Source: an uncultured Methylobacillus sp. (GTDB taxonomy: Bacteria > Pseudomonadota > Gammaproteobacteria > Burkholderiales > Methylophilaceae). From it: 8,177 nt of DNA. The stretch covers positions 1 to 8,177 of the forward strand of contig CAMLDO010000060.1 in the NCBI GenBank assembly GCA_946478865.1, written 5' to 3'. The notes under the pieces are model-generated. The model saw nothing but the letters and a program-made list of their open reading frames with translations. It ran no database searches and was not told the origin of the DNA. Below, piece after piece: positions 6,590 through 8,177 of this stretch; positions within the stretch are counted from its first letter, which is position 1, and each line of letters begins with the position of its first letter. Position numbers and translations under genes: made by a program.

Positions 6590-6612
6590 ATTTGGAGGCT
6601 TTTGGTGTGCAA
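6578..6612 (-). promoter_or_regulatory. Predicted promoter of the LAL regulator gene
   Basis: In an AT-rich patch (the 60 bp at 6541-6600 are about 40% GC, unlike the flanks), the minus strand shows TTGCAC (6607-6612), a 16-bp spacer and TATATA (6585-6590). Transcription would start near 6578, about 20 nt before the chosen ATG. The -35 would overlap the first codons of the divergent recombinase. The hexamers are moderate matches, so this is a prediction only. Confidence 0.4.
6594..6598 (+). promoter_or_regulatory. Ribosome-binding site setting the recombinase start
   Basis: GGAGG lies 8 nt before the GTG at 6607, which is in frame with the recombinase. No ATG in the open frame falls between here and the conserved core-binding domain. 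This makes GTG 6607 the best supported start. Confidence 0.55.
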
Positions 6613-7779
6613 TTGCAATCTTGCGATGGGCGCCACCGCACCATCGAGCGTCAGCAGATTTTGGCTTGGCGCAACAAAGTCATCGATGGCGGCCTATCCA
6701 AGCGCAGTTGGAACACATACTCCAACCATCTACGCACCATATGGGGATATGCGATCGAACACGGCATATTGCCGGAGGCAATGGTCAATCCGTTCAAGAA
6801 AACGACCGCTGTGGCACCGAAGCGTCCCAGCAAGATCGTCGCCGGCGAGGCGATTCACCGGGCCCGACGCTGGCTCATATCTCTTGCGGATGAAGAGCTC
6901 TGCACTGGAGAGCGCAGCCGAATCACGCCGGCTTGGTTCTGGCTAGCTACCTTCGAGATGTTCTACTACACGGGGATCCGCCTGAACGCCCTCCTCTGCC
7001 TACGCCTGCAGGACGTGGATTGGGATAACCAGCTGATCTTGGTGCGAGGCGAAACCGAGAAAACGCACCGCGAATTCCGAGTCCCGATTGTCGAAGGCCT
7101 GGCGCCCCACATTCGCCGACTGCTGCTCGAGGCCGAGCGCCTTGGCTTCACGCCGAAGGATCAACTGTTCAACGTCAACCGATTCTCCCCGCATTACAAA
7201 CGCGCTGAGATGAACTCCGACCAAGTCGAAGCGATGTACAAAAAGCTCATCGACAAGCTCGGTGTCAGGATGACGCCTCACCGATTCAGGCACACGCTGG
7301 CCACCGACCTGATGAAGCAGCCAGAAAGGAACATCCACCTTACGAAAAGCCTGCTGAACCACTCGAACATCGCCACGACGATGAGCTACATCGAGGCCGA
7401 CTACGACCACATACGAGAGGTTCTGCACGAGCGAAGCCTGCACCAAGGCGCTCTTCAACTGGTTCGTCACGCCGACGAAACAAGCGCACCGACCGCAAGC
7501 GAGCACCAGGTGCGAGAGCTGTCTTCGATGGAGCAGCTCCGAATTGAACAGGGCGATCAAGACCGCAGAGCACCGATGGACCCGGCGACACAAGAGTTGG
7601 CGTCAGCGCTACTGCAGGTGCAGTTCAACCGTGCCGGCACGAAACCATCCTTACCGCCCGAGGACCTGTTTGCGCTCAGCTTGCTCTTCACCATCCTGTC
7701 GAGCGCTGCACCAACTCCCTATTCTCGAGCTGGTTCAGGAAAAGGCTCTACGCGATTCGTGGCAAGAGCCTCGCCATAG
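6607..7779 (+). CDS. Tyrosine recombinase (phage-type site-specific integrase)
   Basis: This is a 390-residue tyrosine recombinase. The core-binding domain is at about 11-65 (TIERQQILAWRNKVIDGGLSK, then SWNTYSNHLRTIWGYAIEHG). The catalytic domain has the full set R125 (YTGIRLNALL), K152 (EKTHREF), H225-R228 (HRFRHTLATDL), H252 (LLNHSNIATT) and Y261 (MSYIEAD). It should cut and join DNA at an attachment site and is likely active. The reading frame stays open far upstream only because it lies antisense to the GC-rich regulator gene. The GTG at 6607, behind GGAGG, is taken as the start. The N-terminus is short: the first helix of the SAM-like domain seems missing or reduced. The C-terminal residues after about 366 look out of frame, and the real tail probably continues in the next frame to 7966. 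The gene is less GC-rich than the catabolic set (about 52% in 7201-7260 against 68% in 2641-2700), consistent with horizontal origin. Its neighbour is a tRNA-Lys 3' end. Confidence 0.88.
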   Translation: MQLQSCDGRHRTIERQQILAWRNKVIDGGLSKRSWNTYSNHLRTIWGYAIEHGILPEAMVNPFKKTTAVAPKRPSKIVAGEAIHRARRWLISLADEELCTGERSRITPAWFWLATFEMFYYTGIRLNALLCLRLQDVDWDNQLILVRGETEKTHREFRVPIVEGLAPHIRRLLLEAERLGFTPKDQLFNVNRFSPHYKRAEMNSDQVEAMYKKLIDKLGVRMTPHRFRHTLATDLMKQPERNIHLTKSLLNHSNIATTMSYIEADYDHIREVLHERSLHQGALQLVRHADETSAPTASEHQVRELSSMEQLRIEQGDQDRRAPMDPATQELASALLQVQFNRAGTKPSLPPEDLFALSLLFTILSSAAPTPYSRAGSGKGSTRFVARASP

Positions 7780-7966
7780 CGCAACGATGCGACGAATAGC
7801 AAAGCACCATCACCGGCATCCACTCGCAGCTCCTCATAGGGAAAATCTGACGCAGCTCCTGGTGCTTGAATTCTGGCGCCAGTCCTCTGGCTACGCGGAT
7901 TTCACCCAGCTAGAACGCCTGCGGCATTGCTGCACCGGCGGCGCTGCCCTACGCCCAAATAGCTGA
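7706..7966 (+). pseudogene. Frameshifted C-terminal tail of the recombinase
   Basis: From about 7706 a reading frame one base ahead of the recombinase encodes LHQLPILELVQEKALRDSWQ, continues to LEFWRQSSGYADFTQLERLR and stops at 7964-7966. Its third codon positions are mostly G or C, like the upstream recombinase, while the annotated frame after 7703 has mostly A/T third positions and a low-complexity tail ending at 7779. A loss of two bases in the GAGCGCTGCAC tract (for example GCGCGC shortened to GCGC), or a one-base gain, would explain the switch. The catalytic domain is upstream and unaffected. It could instead be a separate overlapping ORF or a sequencing error. Confidence 0.5.
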
Positions 7967-7985
7967 TTTCACTGACCCAGAAACG

Positions 7986-8016
7986 AAAAAGCCCGCCTTG
8001 GAGGGGCGGGCTTTTT
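7986..8016. terminator. Strong bidirectional rho-independent terminator
   Basis: A perfect 12-bp stem joins AAAAAGCCCGCC (7986-7997) and GGCGGGCTTTTT (8005-8016) around a 7-nt loop. A run of T follows the GC stem on both strands. It can end the recombinase transcript on the plus strand, lying 20 bp after the stop at 7966. It can also end the tRNA-Lys transcript on the minus strand. Confidence 0.93.
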
Positions 8017-8122
8017 CATATTGACATCACAAAGGAGCAAGCCTAATGCTCGCTTCATACGGCTGCAAGACTAGAAATCTGGCGACAAGCCCCTTCCTAG
8101 TACCGTACAACCGCTGCGAAAG
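8017..8122. other. Spacer between terminator and tRNA-Lys
   Basis: No gene, strong dyad or copy of the tRNA 3' end was seen in these 106 bp. If the element integrated into the tRNA, this is the outermost element DNA next to the attachment site. Confidence 0.4.
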
Positions 8123-8177
8123 TGGTGGGTCGTGTAGGATTCGAACCTACGACCAATTGGTTAAAAGCCAACTGCTC
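8123..8177 (-). tRNA. tRNA-Lys (anticodon TTT), 3' part, 5' end beyond the window
   Basis: On the minus strand an anticodon arm GTTGG-CTTTTAA-CCAAT gives anticodon TTT. It is followed by the variable loop, the T arm (GTAGG-TTCGAAT-CCTAC) and the acceptor strand ACGACCC, with discriminator A and an encoded CCA ending at 8123. The D arm and 5' acceptor strand lie outside. The 3' end faces the recombinase, the side where integrative elements enter tRNA genes. Confidence 0.95.

Noticed and set aside
6052..6606. N-terminal extension of the recombinase back to 6052
   Set aside because: This part is antisense to the regulator's ATPase domain and has no recombinase-like sequence; the frame is open by chance.
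3901..6636. GTG start at 6636 for the LAL regulator
   Set aside because: It lies inside the divergent recombinase coding sequence and upstream of the predicted promoter; ATG 6558 gives a normal family N-terminus.
1..8177. CRISPR array, riboswitch or other structured RNA
   Set aside because: No regular spaced repeats and no recognisable riboswitch core were seen; only the tRNA and the one strong terminator stand out.

Overview
The window is a dense, mostly GC-rich stretch of proteobacterial DNA. The 3' part of a tRNA-Lys (anticodon TTT, encoded CCA) at the right edge reads like the Pseudomonas-type tRNA-Lys. A Pseudomonas or a close gammaproteobacterium is therefore the best guess; this is inference from recall, not a search.

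Positions 1-3650 hold a catabolic acyl-CoA gene set, all on the minus strand. In transcription order these are a thiolase-superfamily protein (2484-3650), a DUF35 Zn-ribbon/OB-fold partner (2067-2468), a PECR-like short-chain dehydrogenase/reductase (937-1821), and an acyl-CoA ligase cut by the left window edge (1-893). They form two transcription units, thiolase-DUF35 and SDR-ligase. Each unit is preceded by nearly the same 86-87 bp promoter segment. Inside it a 32-bp core matches at 31 of 32 positions and lies at the same distance from a -10-like hexamer in both copies. This is the strongest regulatory signal in the window.

Positions 3901-6558 (minus strand) encode an 885-residue LAL/MalT-type LuxR regulator with an N-terminal P-loop ATPase and a C-terminal LuxR HTH. 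It is the obvious candidate to bind the duplicated operator. A partial match to the operator core lies in its own promoter, which suggests autoregulation.

Positions 6607-8177 look like the end of a mobile element. A tyrosine recombinase on the plus strand has all catalytic residues, is divergent from the regulator, and apparently has a frameshifted C-terminal tail. A strong bidirectional terminator follows, then the 3' end of tRNA-Lys on the minus strand. Integrase beside the 3' end of a tRNA gene is the classic arrangement of a tRNA-integrated genomic island, so the catabolic module may be its cargo.

Working model (inference): the ligase activates an organic acid to its CoA thioester. The SDR reduces or oxidises an enoyl- or hydroxyacyl-CoA intermediate. 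The thiolase-like/DUF35 pair then cleaves a C-C bond. The thiolase-like protein lacks both catalytic cysteines and has Tyr where the HDxF-type His is expected, so it may be a retro-aldolase of the Ltp2-ChsH2 kind rather than a true thiolase. The natural substrate cannot be read from this window.
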